Shown here: piece after piece, positions 25,651 to 34,225 of the stretch
How the letters are laid out: every line of letters begins with the position of its first letter
Position numbering within the stretch: the first letter of the stretch is position 1
NCBI GenBank assembly: GCA_947302355.1
Contig: CAMYUU010000003.1
Location: 1-64,000 of the forward strand
DNA from: an uncultured Candidatus Saccharibacteria bacterium
GTDB taxonomy: Bacteria > Patescibacteriota > Saccharimonadia > Saccharimonadales > Saccharimonadaceae
DNA length: 64,000 nt
Direction of reading: 5' to 3'
Position numbers and translations under genes: made by a program
Notes under the pieces: model-generated
What the model was told of the DNA's origin: nothing
The model's database searches: none
Seen by the model: only the letters and a program-made list of their open reading frames with translations

Positions 25651-26861
25651 GATTATCTAAAACTTTTGTCAAGACATTAAGAGAAGCCCCTAAAGACGAA
25701 ACCGCACGAAATGGCGCATTGTTAGTAAGAGCTGGCTATATTCATAAGGAGATGGCCGGCGTTTATGATTATCTTCCACTAGGGCTAAAAGTAATTGAAA
25801 ATATTAAAGAAATCGTAAGACAAGAGCTAAACAAAATCGGTTGTGAAGAATTGCTTTTGACCGCCTTACAAAACCCTGAACCATGGGAGAAGACGGGTCG
25901 TTTTAGCGATGAAGAGGTAGATGTGTGGTTTAAGACCGAACTAGCTAGTGGCGGTAAATTGGGGCTCGCTCCTACCCATGAGGAACCAATTACGAGCTTA
26001 ATGAAATCTTATATTTCAAGCTACAAAGATCTGCCTTTATATGTTTACCAATTTCAAACCAAATTCAGGAATGAACTTAGGGCTAAATCTGGAATTCTGC
26101 GTGGGCGCGAGTTCTTGATGAAAGATCTTTATAGTTTTCATGCCACCGAGGAAGACTTGGATAATTTTTATGCGGAAGTTGAGAAAGCATATATGAAAAT
26201 ATTTGAACGTTTGAGCCTAGGAGATTCAACCTTGGAAGTATTTGCTTCTGGCGGTATGTTCTCTAAGTATTCGCACGAGTTTCAGACGATTTTACCGGTG
26301 GGCGAAGACACAATTTACTTCAATAAGGAACGTACGGTCGCATTAAACAAAGAGGTCCTAAATGAAGAGACCATGAAAGATTTGAAAGTAAAGAGAGATG
26401 AACTTGAAGAAGCTACTGCGGCAGAGGTAGGGAATATTTTCAAGCTAAAGCTCAAATATTCAGAGCCTTTAGGCCTAAAATATATTGACCAAGATAATAA
26501 TTCTAAGGATGTCTATATGGGATGTTATGGTATTGGCATTTCTAGACTAATGGGTGTCATCGCTGAAAAATTTGCCGACGAAAAGGGCTTAGTCTGGCCA
26601 GAGTCAGTGGCGCCTTTCAAATACTACTTAGTAGGCATAGGCGAAGAAGGAACTAAGCGCGCGGAGGAGCTCTATAAAGAACATCCTGACGTTATTCTGT
26701 ATGACGATCGCGACATTCGTACTGGTGAGAAATTCGCTGATGCAGAGCTAATGGGGATTCCGTATCGTGTAGTAGTTTCGGATCGGTCGTTGGCGGATGG
26801 ATCCCTAGAAATAACGGAGAGAAAAACTGGTAAAACTAGCTTAGTCAAAGCTCTTGACTAG
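25647..26861 (+). CDS. proS: prolyl-tRNA synthetase, compact form
   Basis: A 404-residue class II synthetase. It has the N-terminal LLVRAGYIHKEMAGVYDYLPLG, motif 2 FRNELRAKSGILRGREFLMKDLYSFH, motif 3 YGIGISRLMGVIAE and an anticodon-binding domain at the C-terminus (about 315-400). The usual editing insertion of bacterial ProS (about 180 residues) is absent, so misacylated Ala-tRNA-Pro would need another editing route. TATAAT lies 6 nt before the ATG, inside the upstream gene. Confidence 0.94.
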   Translation: MRLSKTFVKTLREAPKDETARNGALLVRAGYIHKEMAGVYDYLPLGLKVIENIKEIVRQELNKIGCEELLLTALQNPEPWEKTGRFSDEEVDVWFKTELASGGKLGLAPTHEEPITSLMKSYISSYKDLPLYVYQFQTKFRNELRAKSGILRGREFLMKDLYSFHATEEDLDNFYAEVEKAYMKIFERLSLGDSTLEVFASGGMFSKYSHEFQTILPVGEDTIYFNKERTVALNKEVLNEETMKDLKVKRDELEEATAAEVGNIFKLKLKYSEPLGLKYIDQDNNSKDVYMGCYGIGISRLMGVIAEKFADEKGLVWPESVAPFKYYLVGIGEEGTKRAEELYKEHPDVILYDDRDIRTGEKFADAELMGIPYRVVVSDRSLADGSLEITERKTGKTSLVKALD

Positions 26862-26908
26862 TTAAGGATTTTTAGGTAAACTGTTCTAAGGTTTAAGTGG
26901 GAGTTTAT

Positions 26909-27355
26909 ATGATAAAGAAAAAAATCAGCTTGACCGCTGAAGGAAAAAAAGAATTAGAAGAAGAACTAGCGGAGTTGATCAAAAATCGGCCGGTGATAGC
27001 CGAAAAGATTGCTACGGCGCGTGCGTTCGGTGATCTTTCCGAGAATGAGGAATACAGTTCAGCGCGCAACGAGCAAAAGATGGCTGAAGTGCGAATTTTA
27101 GAGATTCAAGACATTTTGAAAAACGCAAAGCTAATTCGTGGTGGCAAGAAGGACAAGGCTACACTAGGAGCAACTATTTCTCTTAGTATGGGTGGTAAAA
27201 AAGTCAAATACACTTTGGTTGGGCCGACCGAAGCTAATCCTCTAGAAGGTAAGATTTCCGATGCTTCGCCAATTGGCAAAGCTCTGTTTGGACATAGAGC
27301 TGGAGAAGATTTTGAGTTTAATGGTAAGAAAGTCAAGATTATTAGCATAGAGTAA
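26909..27355 (+). CDS. greA: transcription elongation factor GreA
   Basis: A 148-residue GreA. An N-terminal coiled coil (about 8-75) carries the tip motif ARAFGDLSENEEYSSAR with the conserved acidic residues that stimulate RNA polymerase cleavage of backtracked transcripts. A C-terminal FKBP-like domain ends DFEFNGKKVKIISIE. The ATG at 26909 follows GGGAG. The GTG at 26897 is possible but less likely. Confidence 0.95.
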   Translation: MIKKKISLTAEGKKELEEELAELIKNRPVIAEKIATARAFGDLSENEEYSSARNEQKMAEVRILEIQDILKNAKLIRGGKKDKATLGATISLSMGGKKVKYTLVGPTEANPLEGKISDASPIGKALFGHRAGEDFEFNGKKVKIISIE

Positions 27356-27375
27356 TCTATGGTATAATATATCTT

Positions 27376-28917
27376 ATGATACTTGATGATTATCGAAACG
27401 AAAGACTAAGAAAATTAGATGAACTTCGCAAAAAAGGCATTGAGCCTTATCCTTCGAAGAGCTTGCGAAGTTGTCGAATTTCTGATGTAGTCGATAATTT
27501 TGATGAGAAAAAGGGCCAAGAGGTAACAGTGGCTGGTAGAATCGTAGCGATTCGTTCCTTCGGAAAATTAGCATTCATTAAACTGCGCGACTATTCCGGA
27601 GAAGTTCAAATATTTATGAAGCAATCCACGAATCCTGACCACTCCGTTCCTCTCGAACACGCGTCGCTACGCTCCAGCGTCCCAAGGGGCTTTCAAGGGC
27701 GCTCGCCCGAGCTTATGGTCCTCGAGGAAGGAGTGGCTCAGAATCGTATTGGCATTCAGGATATTAAACTCCTGGATGTCGGTGATTTTATTGAGGCTAG
27801 CGGAGTCGTAGATAAGACTCAAACTGGCGAAATATCGGTGTTTGCGGACTCTGTTAGACTTCTGACCAAGACCCTGCGACCACTACCTGAGGTGTTCACG
27901 AATAAAGAAGAGCGCTACAGGAGACGCTATGTGGATATGAACGTAAATCCCGAGGTAAGGGAACGTTTGGTAAGAAGATCAAAATTCTGGCAAGCGACAC
28001 GCGATTTTATGAATTCACATGGTTTTATCGAGATTAATATTCCGGTGCTTGAGCACACCACAGGCGGCGCAGACGCCAATCCTTTTGTAACTCATATGGA
28101 TGCTCTAGATGAAGATTGCTATCTTCGAATTTCACACGAGCTACCATTAAAGAGGTTACTTGGTGGTGGGTTTGAAAAAGTATATGATATTGGGCCACGT
28201 TTTAGAAATGAAGGCGTGGATGATGAGCATCTACCTGAACATATAGCATTTGAAGCTTACTCAGCATACGAAAATTATGAAGATGGCATGAAGTTTTATG
28301 AAGAAATGATTAAGTATGTCGCTAAAGAAACGTGGGGGACTTTGCAGTTTAACGTGGGTGGATTCGAAATTGATCTAGATTGTGAGTGGCCACGTTATAA
28401 GTATGCCGATCTACTACGCGAGAAATTCGGTGTGGATGTATTTAATCCCGATCGCGAGCAATTAATATCTATACTAAAAGAAAATGGTGTAGAATCGAAT
28501 TTTGATATGACCACCCCCCATTTAATTGACCACGTCTGGAAGTTAATCCGTAAAACTTCAGCGGGCCCATATTGGGTAGTTGAAGAGCCTTTGAGTTTGT
28601 CGCCACTGGCTAAAAAATCATCGGATAATCCATTGGTGACTGAAAGATTCCATCCAATTATTGCTGGAACCGAGATGGGTAATGGCTTTTCGGAGCTTAA
28701 CGATCCGTTAGATCAATTAGGAAGATTCGAGGAACAGCAAGCAGCACGAGACGCCGGAGATGCGGAGGCGCAAATGCTGGATATGGATTTTGTTGAGATG
28801 CTCGAATACGGAATGCCGCCAGCGTGCGGATGGGGAAACAGTGAGAGAAACTTCTGGCTACTCGAGGGAGTATCTGGCCGCGAAGCAGTACCATTTCCGA
28901 TTATTAGAAGAGACTAA
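27376..28917 (+). CDS. lysS: lysyl-tRNA synthetase class II with palindromic-element insertion
   Basis: A 513-residue LysRS. The OB-fold anticodon domain (about 50-160) precedes class II motifs 1-3 (RRYVDMNVNPEVRERLVRRS, GPRFRNEGVDDEHLPEH, GMPPACGWGNSERNFWLLEG). Residues about 89-120, between a beta strand (VQIFMKQ) and LLDVGDFIEASG, are extra relative to the family and are encoded by the palindromic element at 27639-27736. The insertion lies in an OB-fold loop and keeps the frame. Leaderless: TATAAT then 7 nt then ATG. The stop overlaps convergent yggU by 4 bp. Confidence 0.95.
   Translation: MILDDYRNERLRKLDELRKKGIEPYPSKSLRSCRISDVVDNFDEKKGQEVTVAGRIVAIRSFGKLAFIKLRDYSGEVQIFMKQSTNPDHSVPLEHASLRSSVPRGFQGRSPELMVLEEGVAQNRIGIQDIKLLDVGDFIEASGVVDKTQTGEISVFADSVRLLTKTLRPLPEVFTNKEERYRRRYVDMNVNPEVRERLVRRSKFWQATRDFMNSHGFIEINIPVLEHTTGGADANPFVTHMDALDEDCYLRISHELPLKRLLGGGFEKVYDIGPRFRNEGVDDEHLPEHIAFEAYSAYENYEDGMKFYEEMIKYVAKETWGTLQFNVGGFEIDLDCEWPRYKYADLLREKFGVDVFNPDREQLISILKENGVESNFDMTTPHLIDHVWKLIRKTSAGPYWVVEEPLSLSPLAKKSSDNPLVTERFHPIIAGTEMGNGFSELNDPLDQLGRFEEQQAARDAGDAEAQMLDMDFVEMLEYGMPPACGWGNSERNFWLLEGVSGREAVPFPIIRRD
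27639..27736 (+). repeat. palindromic element (long form) inside lysS
   Basis: A 73-nt core (27653-27725) with arms CCACTCCGTTCCTC (27639-27652) and GAGGAAGGAGTGG (27724-27736), inverted with one unpaired base. It contains the 30-nt extra segment with ACGCT-CC-AGCGT that separates the long from the short form. It is translated in the frame giving GRSPELMVLE near its end. The core is almost identical to the copy in gatB. Confidence 0.9.
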
Positions 28918-29129
28918 AGCTCGATGGTTTTAGTGTGAGATTTGTGGCCATGGATGATTTTGATGGTGGTTTTACCAACTTTAAAATGTTTAGCTAGTAG
29001 TTTAATCAGGGCATCATTAGCCTCGCCATCATGAGGCTTAGCGCGAAGATAAACAGTGAGTTCTCCCGGCGTAGATTCGATAATCTTTTCCTGGCTGGTG
29101 CCTGGCTTAACCCTAATTACATATTTCAT
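28914..29129 (-). CDS. YggU/DUF167 family protein
   Basis: A 71-residue DUF167 protein with the family pattern IRVKPGTSQEKI ... LTVYLRAKPHDGEANDALIKLLAKHFKV ... IIHGHKSHTKTIEL. It is a small alpha/beta fold of unknown cellular role. Minus-strand TATAAT (29138-29143) lies 8 nt before the ATG, close to leaderless. The left arm of the neighbouring palindromic element overlaps this promoter. Confidence 0.88.
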   Translation of the reverse strand: MKYVIRVKPGTSQEKIIESTPGELTVYLRAKPHDGEANDALIKLLAKHFKVGKTTIKIIHGHKSHTKTIEL

Positions 29130-29141
29130 TAAATGTCATTA

Positions 29142-29220
29142 TAACATGAAACATTCTTTCTCGGACACACTCAAGGCCGTTCGGCCGAGCTTATGGTCCT
29201 CGAAAGGATGTTTCATGTTA
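29142..29220 (+). repeat. palindromic element (short form) between yggU and uvrB
   Basis: Core 29161-29201 flanked by 19-nt inverted arms: TAACATGAAACATTCTTTC (29142-29160) and its complement at 29202-29220, with a single G-U. The inner stem is GGCC-GTTC-GGCC. The left arm overlaps the -10 region of the yggU promoter and the right arm ends just before the uvrB promoter. The core matches the gatA and rpsG-terminator copies but the arms are unique. Confidence 0.88.
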
Positions 29221-29246
29221 TTCTGGCTAAATGATATAATATAGAT

Positions 29247-31364
29247 ATGGCTAAATTTGAGTTAGTGTCAAAGTATCAACCAACTGGCGACCAGCCGAAA
29301 GCGATTAAACAGCTGACGGACGGGATAGCTTCTGGTATACACGAGCAGACCCTGCTAGGGGTCACGGGGTCAGGAAAAACCTTTACGATGGCAAATATTA
29401 TCGCCAACACACAAAGACCGACTTTGATTTTGGCGCATAATAAAACTTTAGCTGCGCAGCTATACTCTGAATTCAGAGAGTTTTTTCCGAAAAACGAGGT
29501 GCATTATTTTGTATCTTACTTTGATTATTATCAGCCAGAAGCTTATATTGCCTCAACTGATACTTATATCGAAAAAGATTCAGCGATTAACGATGAGATT
29601 GATCGACTTAGGCATGGAGCAACGGAGGCACTACTAACCCGACGTGACGTTATCGTAGTGGCTTCGGTATCTTGTATTTACGGCATCGGTTCACCAAAAA
29701 ACTATACCGAGATGTCTATGCCGCTATGGCAAACGAACGGAAATTGGCTAATTGGCGCACCAGGGGATTCTTCTTCGGGGCGCGTCGCCACCGCCCGTCG
29801 CCACGGGGATAGCGCGCTAATCCTCGGCTTGCCAGCCTCCGGACCCCCTTCAGAAGAACCTCCGCGTGCGCTACTTAATCAACTTGAGTTCATTCGTCGT
29901 TTGGTCGGAATGCAATACCACAGGAATGATTTGGCATTTGAGCGAGGTAATTTCCGGGTGATGGGTGATACGATTGACCTATATCCAGCCAATGGTGAAT
30001 ATGCCTATCGGTTCGAGTTCGGTTTCGACACTCTAGAAGATGTGAAAATCGTAGATCCTTTAACTTTTGAGGTTCGAGAAAAACCAGACCATCTTCATGT
30101 ATTCCCAAATACTCATTATGCCACACCGATGGATCAATTGGAAAAAGCACTTGTGACGATTAGAGCTGAATACGATAATAGATTAAACTATTTCGAAAAA
30201 CATCAAAAATACCTAGAAGCGCAGAGGTTGTCACAAAGAACAAAATACGATTTAGAGATGCTGAAAGAAACTGGTTTCGTGAAAGGCATAGAGAACTATT
30301 CACGCCATCTGGACGGACGTAAACCTGGCGAACCGCCTTCTACGTTGCTAGATTTCTTCCCCAAAGATTACCTTTTGATTGTAGATGAGTCGCATATGAC
30401 TTTGCCACAGGTAAGGGGAATGTATAATGGCGACCATGCGAGAAAGTTAGCTTTAGTAGATTACGGTTTTCGCTTACCATCGGCGCTTGATAACCGACCA
30501 CTTACTTATGAAGAATTTCAGAGGCGCGTCAACCAAGCTGTTTATGTATCTGCGACGCCTGGGGAATACGAACTAAGCGTATCCCCTAAACCAGCCGAGC
30601 AAGTAATTCGCCCTACTGGACTACTAGATCCAGAGATTGAAGTCAGGAGCTCGGATGGACAAATTGATGACCTGATGGAGGAAATTGACCAACGAATTGC
30701 AAAAGGCCAAAGAACACTAATTACGACCCTGACTAAAAGAATGGCAGAAGATTTGACTGATCATTTGAAAGAGAGAAATATAAAGACCGCGTATATACAT
30801 TCCGACATAGACACCTTAGAGCGTGGTGATATTTTACGTGATTTACGAGCCGGCGTATATGATGTATTGGTTGGGATTAATCTTCTACGTGAGGGACTGG
30901 ATTTGCCAGAAGTCTCTTTAGTGGCAATTTTAGATGCAGATAAAGAAGGTTTCCTCAGGAGCGAGTCGGCACTAATCCAGACGATTGGACGCGCAGCTAG
31001 GCACGAAGAGGGTAAGGTGATAATGTATGCTAATTTCATTACCGAGAGCATGGAAAAAGCGATTTCGGAAACTAATCGGAGAAGGGAGATTCAGAAAGAG
31101 TATAATTCCGAGCATGGCATTACACCTCATTCAGTACAAAAGGAGATTTCGGCAGGGCTAAGGGCAATTATTCCCGAAAAAGAAAAAGAGAACAAATTGG
31201 ACGTTAAGAGAATTCCTAAAGATGAACTGCCATCACTCATCAAACAGCTTTCTTCTGAAATGCAGCTTGCAGCAGCAAACTTGGAATTTGAACGTGCTGC
31301 TTCGCTTCGCGATGAGATTGAGCGAATTAAAGAATTCATGAATGGTGGAAGCAAGAAACACTAA
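29247..31364 (+). CDS. uvrB: excinuclease ABC subunit B with an internal insertion
   Basis: A 705-residue UvrB. It has Walker A GVTGSGKT, the damage-probing beta-hairpin [14 protein letters not shown], the DEAD-like [10 protein letters not shown], helicase motif [11 protein letters not shown] and a C-terminal UVR motif that contacts UvrC. Residues about 165-210, between YTEMSMPL and [13 protein letters not shown], exceed the family by roughly 40 residues and are Gly/Pro/Arg-rich, matching a GC-rich inverted repeat in the DNA. TATAAT is 6 nt before the ATG: leaderless. Confidence 0.95.
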   Translation: MAKFELVSKYQPTGDQPKAIKQLTDGIASGIHEQTLLGVTGSGKTFTMANIIANTQRPTLILAHNKTLAAQLYSEFREFFPKNEVHYFVSYFDYYQPEAYIASTDTYIEKDSAINDEIDRLRHGATEALLTRRDVIVVASVSCIYGIGSPKNYTEMSMPLWQTNGNWLIGAPGDSSSGRVATARRHGDSALILGLPASGPPSEEPPRALLNQLEFIRRLVGMQYHRNDLAFERGNFRVMGDTIDLYPANGEYAYRFEFGFDTLEDVKIVDPLTFEVREKPDHLHVFPNTHYATPMDQLEKALVTIRAEYDNRLNYFEKHQKYLEAQRLSQRTKYDLEMLKETGFVKGIENYSRHLDGRKPGEPPSTLLDFFPKDYLLIVDESHMTLPQVRGMYNGDHARKLALVDYGFRLPSALDNRPLTYEEFQRRVNQAVYVSATPGEYELSVSPKPAEQVIRPTGLLDPEIEVRSSDGQIDDLMEEIDQRIAKGQRTLITTLTKRMAEDLTDHLKERNIKTAYIHSDIDTLERGDILRDLRAGVYDVLVGINLLREGLDLPEVSLVAILDADKEGFLRSESALIQTIGRAARHEEGKVIMYANFITESMEKAISETNRRREIQKEYNSEHGITPHSVQKEISAGLRAIIPEKEKENKLDVKRIPKDELPSLIKQLSSEMQLAAANLEFERAASLRDEIERIKEFMNGGSKKH
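29763..29863 (+). repeat. GC-rich palindromic insertion inside uvrB (distinct family)
   Basis: Outer arms GGGGATTCTTCTTCGGGG (29763-29780) and CCCCCTTCAGAAGAACCTCC (29844-29863) are imperfect inverted repeats. The interior contains GGATAGCG-CGCTAATCC and GGCT-TGCC-AGCC hairpins and is much richer in G+C than the gene around it. It encodes Gly/Ser/Arg/Pro-rich sequence in frame. The core does not resemble the lysS/gatA/gatB element. Confidence 0.7.
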
Positions 31365-31417
31365 ACCATGTAGTCTTACAACTTTATTTTTTATTCTAGT
31401 TATGCTAGGATAATAGT

Positions 31418-32365
31418 ATGAGCGTGGTGGGCATTGCTGAAATTGAAAGAATCAAAAAAAGAGTACAAATCTGTGATTTTTTAGTGGTGGCACAGCTTTT
31501 TTTGGAGGATAATTTCTTATTGGAAAGACCGCTTAAATTTGACGATATTAAGCCAAGATTACTTGGTCACTGGGGAACCTGCCACGGAATCAATGTAGCA
31601 TATGCCAATCTAATGAATGTATATGGAGATGATTCTGGTTTTAGCTTTGTTTTGGGGCCAGGGCATGGTTTTCCGGCGCTTCAAGCAAACCTGTGGCTGG
31701 ACGGAGAGCTCGCAGAAATCGACGAAAAAGCCACAGTGGATGAGTCTGGGCTAGAATATATTTGCCGTAACTTTTCTTGGCCAGATGGATTTCCTAGCCA
31801 TGCTAGCCCGATTACGCCCAATGTAATAACCGAGGGAGGTGAGCTAGGGTACTCGCTAGCAAACGCTTATGGGCTAAGTCTGGGACATCCAGAAAAGACC
31901 ACCGCAGTACTAATTGGCGATGGGGAGCTAGAGACAGCGACAGCGATTGATTCTTTGAATTTGCACGATTTACTAGATAGCGAAAAGAATGGTAAAGTCC
32001 TACCGATTTTACATTTGAATGGGTATAAAATTTCTGCACCGTCAATTTATGCACGCAGGTCAGAAAGGGAAATAAACGAGTTGACTCGTGGATTTGGGTA
32101 TACTCCGAGATGGATTGAAGGCGATGATGCCGAGGATTTTCAGGATGCACTGTACGACATGGAAGTGGCGCCGTTTTATATTATGCACACAGAAAAAGGA
32201 TACGGTGGACCAAATCGTTACCATAATTCGCATCAGATTCCACTAAAAAATCCTAAAACCGATGCAAAAGAATTGGCAAAACTAGAAGAGTGGCTCCGTA
32301 GCTATCATCCAGAAGAAATAATGGCTGAAGTTAAAGAAATAACGAAGGAGAGAAGGGATGACTGA
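31418..32365 (+). CDS. phosphoketolase N-terminal half (TPP-binding domain)
   Basis: A 315-residue protein matching the N-terminal (XFP_N) part of phosphoketolase. It has GHWGTCHGINVAYANL (family GHWGTTPGLN), GPGHGFPALQANLWLDG, EGGELGYSLANAYG and the TPP/Mg motif VLIGDGELETA. The Pyr and C-terminal domains are missing and are encoded by the next gene, which overlaps by 8 bp. Usual phosphoketolases are single chains of about 800 residues. It would cleave xylulose-5-P or fructose-6-P to acetyl phosphate. A TAGGAT box sits 6 nt before the ATG: leaderless. Confidence 0.85.
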   Translation: MSVVGIAEIERIKKRVQICDFLVVAQLFLEDNFLLERPLKFDDIKPRLLGHWGTCHGINVAYANLMNVYGDDSGFSFVLGPGHGFPALQANLWLDGELAEIDEKATVDESGLEYICRNFSWPDGFPSHASPITPNVITEGGELGYSLANAYGLSLGHPEKTTAVLIGDGELETATAIDSLNLHDLLDSEKNGKVLPILHLNGYKISAPSIYARRSEREINELTRGFGYTPRWIEGDDAEDFQDALYDMEVAPFYIMHTEKGYGGPNRYHNSHQIPLKNPKTDAKELAKLEEWLRSYHPEEIMAEVKEITKERRDD

Positions 32366-33527
32366 GAGTAAGAGAGAAGCGAGCGAAGAATTATACTCGC
32401 CAGCAAAAAGGATTGGGGAGCTTCTCGCCACTGAATTCAAAAAGGACCCACATTTTTATTTCTTTTCACCAGACGAGACCACTTCGAATAAGTTCGATCA
32501 GGTATTTGCGACGGAAAAGAGAGCATGGGGCAACTTGAGGTGCGAGTCTTGGGATTTGCCAGAATCGCCAGACGGCAGGATAATTGAAATGTTGTCGGAA
32601 AACGTGTTGTTTTCCATAATGACAGGGCATCTTGCCAACGGCGAAAAAGCAATGATGGGAAGCTATGAGGCATTTTTCCCGATAATTACAGCTCAGCTCC
32701 TACAGCAGATAAAGTTTATAAAACAGTCCAAACAAGTCGCCTGGCGCAAGCCGATGCCGGCGATCAACTTGCTTTCTACTTCCACTTGTTGGCGACAAGA
32801 CCACAACGGTTTTACCCATCAAAGTCCAGCATTAATTAGTACTTTACTAAGCATACCATCAAACCTTGCGAATTGTATTTTTCCGATTGATGATGTAGCC
32901 GCAGCCGAAGCTTATGATTTTATGATTAATTCGAATGATGTTGTAAATTTGACAACATTTGACAAAAACGATCGTCCTAGATATATAGATTCTAACTTTG
33001 CCAAGTCTGAGTTCGAAAATGGTGGCGCGTCGATTTATCAGTTCATATCCGATGATAATCCTGATTTCGTCTTTACTGCTTGCGGGGACATTGTGGCACA
33101 TGAAACAATTGAGGCGATAAAGATTTTACATGAAGATTTACCCGAGATCAAAATTCGATTTGTTTATATCAATTCATTATCGTACCGCGGGATTGGCACC
33201 ACGGAAAACAAATTAACTAAAGAACGATTCATTGAGCTCTTTACGGCAGATAAGCCAATCTTGGCAAATTTCCATGGCTACCCTGAAACTCTGGAGAATA
33301 TTCTAGAAAACTATACCGAAAGAAGAAGATTAAGAGTGCATGGATTTAATGAGGAAGGGTCGACCACCACACCGTTTGAGATGTTGAGAAAAAATGCAGC
33401 GTCACGTTATGATCTCGCGCTGGATATCGCGAAGGTATTGAAAGTTGATGAATTAGTGTCAAAATACGAAACATTTTTAGGTCAAAACCATCTCCACGCC
33501 AAAAAGTATGGCACTGATATGATATAA
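32358..33527 (+). CDS. phosphoketolase C-terminal half (Pyr and C domains)
   Basis: A 389-residue continuation of the phosphoketolase. It contains the XFP core STSTCWRQDHNGFTHQSPALI (family VWRQDHNGFSHQDPGF), the catalytic Glu environment SENVLFSIMTGHLANG, and the family C-terminal domain with FVYINSLSYRGIG and LANFHGYPETLENIL. It starts inside the last codons of the N-half (ATGACTGA), so the two chains are coupled at translation and presumably form one heteromeric enzyme like split transketolases. Confidence 0.85.
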   Translation: MTESKREASEELYSPAKRIGELLATEFKKDPHFYFFSPDETTSNKFDQVFATEKRAWGNLRCESWDLPESPDGRIIEMLSENVLFSIMTGHLANGEKAMMGSYEAFFPIITAQLLQQIKFIKQSKQVAWRKPMPAINLLSTSTCWRQDHNGFTHQSPALISTLLSIPSNLANCIFPIDDVAAAEAYDFMINSNDVVNLTTFDKNDRPRYIDSNFAKSEFENGGASIYQFISDDNPDFVFTACGDIVAHETIEAIKILHEDLPEIKIRFVYINSLSYRGIGTTENKLTKERFIELFTADKPILANFHGYPETLENILENYTERRRLRVHGFNEEGSTTTPFEMLRKNAASRYDLALDIAKVLKVDELVSKYETFLGQNHLHAKKYGTDMI

Positions 33528-33535
33528 TGCTTTTT

Positions 33536-34216
33536 ATGGATTTAATGATTTTAATTATTACGCTAATTATTTTGGCGGAAACTACATATATCGTAGTGAA
33601 AAAATATCGTCCAGCCAGAAATGGCGCACGTAAAATATACGTTGACACTTCCGTCTTGATTGATGGTAGAATTTTAAATATCGCAAGAACTGGGTTTATT
33701 GATGGCGATTTGGTTGTTTTAAAAAGCGTATTAAGGGAGCTGCAACTACTTGCGGACAGTAAAGATAACGAAAAACGCATTCGTGCTCGCACGGGATTAG
33801 ACAACGTAAGTGAGCTAGAACGCGTGATTGAGGTAAACACGGAAATTGTAGATGACGGAGAAGGGAAAAAGCAGGTCGATGACGAACTGCTTAAATTCGC
33901 CAAAAAGGACAAGGGGGCAATACTAACCCTAGATTATAATCTAATAAAGGTAGCCGAAGCTGAGAGAATCAATGTTCTAAATATTAATGATTTAGCGCTA
34001 GCAGTAAGGACGGAGTTTTTGCCTGGCGAAAAGATTAAACTAAAAATTACTGAAAAAGGATCAAACCGTGGACAGGGCGTGGGCCATCTTTCGGACGGTA
34101 CCATGGTAGTAGTAGAAAACGCCGCAAATAAAGTTGGCAAAATGGCAACCGTAGAATTTGTACGATTTCATGAAACCTCTGCCGGCAAAATGATTTTTGC
34201 AAAAATTACTAGATAG
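33536..34216 (+). CDS. PIN/TRAM domain protein (YacL-like)
   Basis: A 226-residue protein. It has one N-terminal membrane helix, a PIN nuclease domain (YVDTSVLIDGRIL, with further acidic residues at VDDELLKFA and LTLDYNLIKVA), and a C-terminal TRAM domain (about 155-225) for RNA binding. YacL relatives have several membrane helices; this one is reduced. The ATG at 33536 is 7 nt after TATAAT (33523-33528). The earlier ATG at 33527 lies within the -10 box and is rejected. Confidence 0.88.
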   Translation: MDLMILIITLIILAETTYIVVKKYRPARNGARKIYVDTSVLIDGRILNIARTGFIDGDLVVLKSVLRELQLLADSKDNEKRIRARTGLDNVSELERVIEVNTEIVDDGEGKKQVDDELLKFAKKDKGAILTLDYNLIKVAEAERINVLNINDLALAVRTEFLPGEKIKLKITEKGSNRGQGVGHLSDGTMVVVENAANKVGKMATVEFVRFHETSAGKMIFAKITR

Positions 34217-34225
34217 CCTGAAAAT

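Noticed and set aside
33346..33912. 188-codon minus-strand frame opposite phosphoketolase and the PIN/TRAM gene
   Set aside because: It spans two well supported genes on the other strand and has shadow-type Ser/Ile/Leu composition.
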